DNA of 34,374 nucleotides from Anaerolineaceae bacterium UBA4799 (GTDB lineage: Bacteria > Chloroflexota > Anaerolineae > Anaerolineales > Anaerolineaceae), in the NCBI GenBank assembly GCA_002402725.1, contig DHGL01000017.1, positions 14,611 to 48,984 on the forward strand, written 5' to 3'. The position numbers and the translations under genes are program-made. The notes under the pieces were generated by a model. It did no database searches. It was not told the origin of the DNA and worked only from the letters and a program-made list of their open reading frames with translations. Shown here piece by piece: positions 34,374 through 34,374 of this stretch (positions within the stretch are counted from its first letter, which is position 1; every line of letters starts with the position of its first letter).

Positions 34374-34374
34374 G

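Noticed and set aside
1..34374. CRISPR array, insertion sequence, tRNA or rRNA genes
   Set aside because: I saw no regular repeats, transposase frames, terminal inverted repeats or cloverleaf-like sequences. The intergenic spaces are too short for most of these.

Overview
This window looks like ordinary chromosomal DNA from a member of the Chloroflexota, most likely class Anaerolineae. That placement is an inference from protein style and gene neighbourhoods; no rRNA is present to settle it. I see no phage, insertion sequence, CRISPR array, tRNA or rRNA gene. Coding density is very high, and many neighbouring genes overlap by 1-4 bases or sit a few bases apart.

Layout, left to right. (1) 2-5821, plus strand: the end of a PHP-domain metallohydrolase, then fhaA-like, fhaB-like, mtnP and an 877-residue fusion of a SEDS (FtsW/RodA) polymerase to a penicillin-binding-protein domain. 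This resembles the fhaA-fhaB-rodA-pbpA part of the actinobacterial cell-wall cluster. All three transpeptidase motifs of the PBP half are degenerate. (2) 5869-7754: tyrS (minus) and an HNH nuclease gene (plus), diverging from a 167-base region with two extended -10 promoters. (3) 7756-17243, all minus: read in the direction of transcription, pnp, a membrane protein with an Ig-like domain, a GNAT acetyltransferase, a membrane-GAF-HTH regulator, an S1-domain protein, ftsK, a CDP-alcohol phosphatidyltransferase, lgt and an RNase Z-like hydrolase. (4) 17324-23367, minus: a T-box riboswitch, ileS, lspA, rluD and a threonine aldolase gene. (5) 23379-28440, minus: pyrimidine-nucleoside phosphorylase, and the conserved rpmH-rnpA-yidD-yidC-jag block with a BamB-like lipoprotein gene inserted. 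(6) 28436-31806, minus: a KimA-type permease followed by two RCK/TrkA proteins. (7) 31857-34373, minus: a GH13 alpha-glucosidase and the end of an MtaB-like tRNA methylthiotransferase gene.

Several functions connect. Lgt and LspA are both present and would mature the lipoprotein encoded between yidD and yidC. YidC, YidD and Jag serve membrane protein insertion. MtnP, PNP and the pyrimidine phosphorylase form a nucleoside salvage set, though they are scattered. The FHA proteins and the SEDS-PBP fusion suggest phosphothreonine-controlled wall growth, but no kinase or phosphatase gene is in the window.

The observations most worth a second look are the SEDS-PBP fusion with an apparently dead transpeptidase, the type-2 IleRS with GVHH in place of the HIGH motif under T-box control, the membrane-GAF-HTH protein, and the KimA-RCK-RCK operon. 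I did not find a clearly new defence or mobile system.
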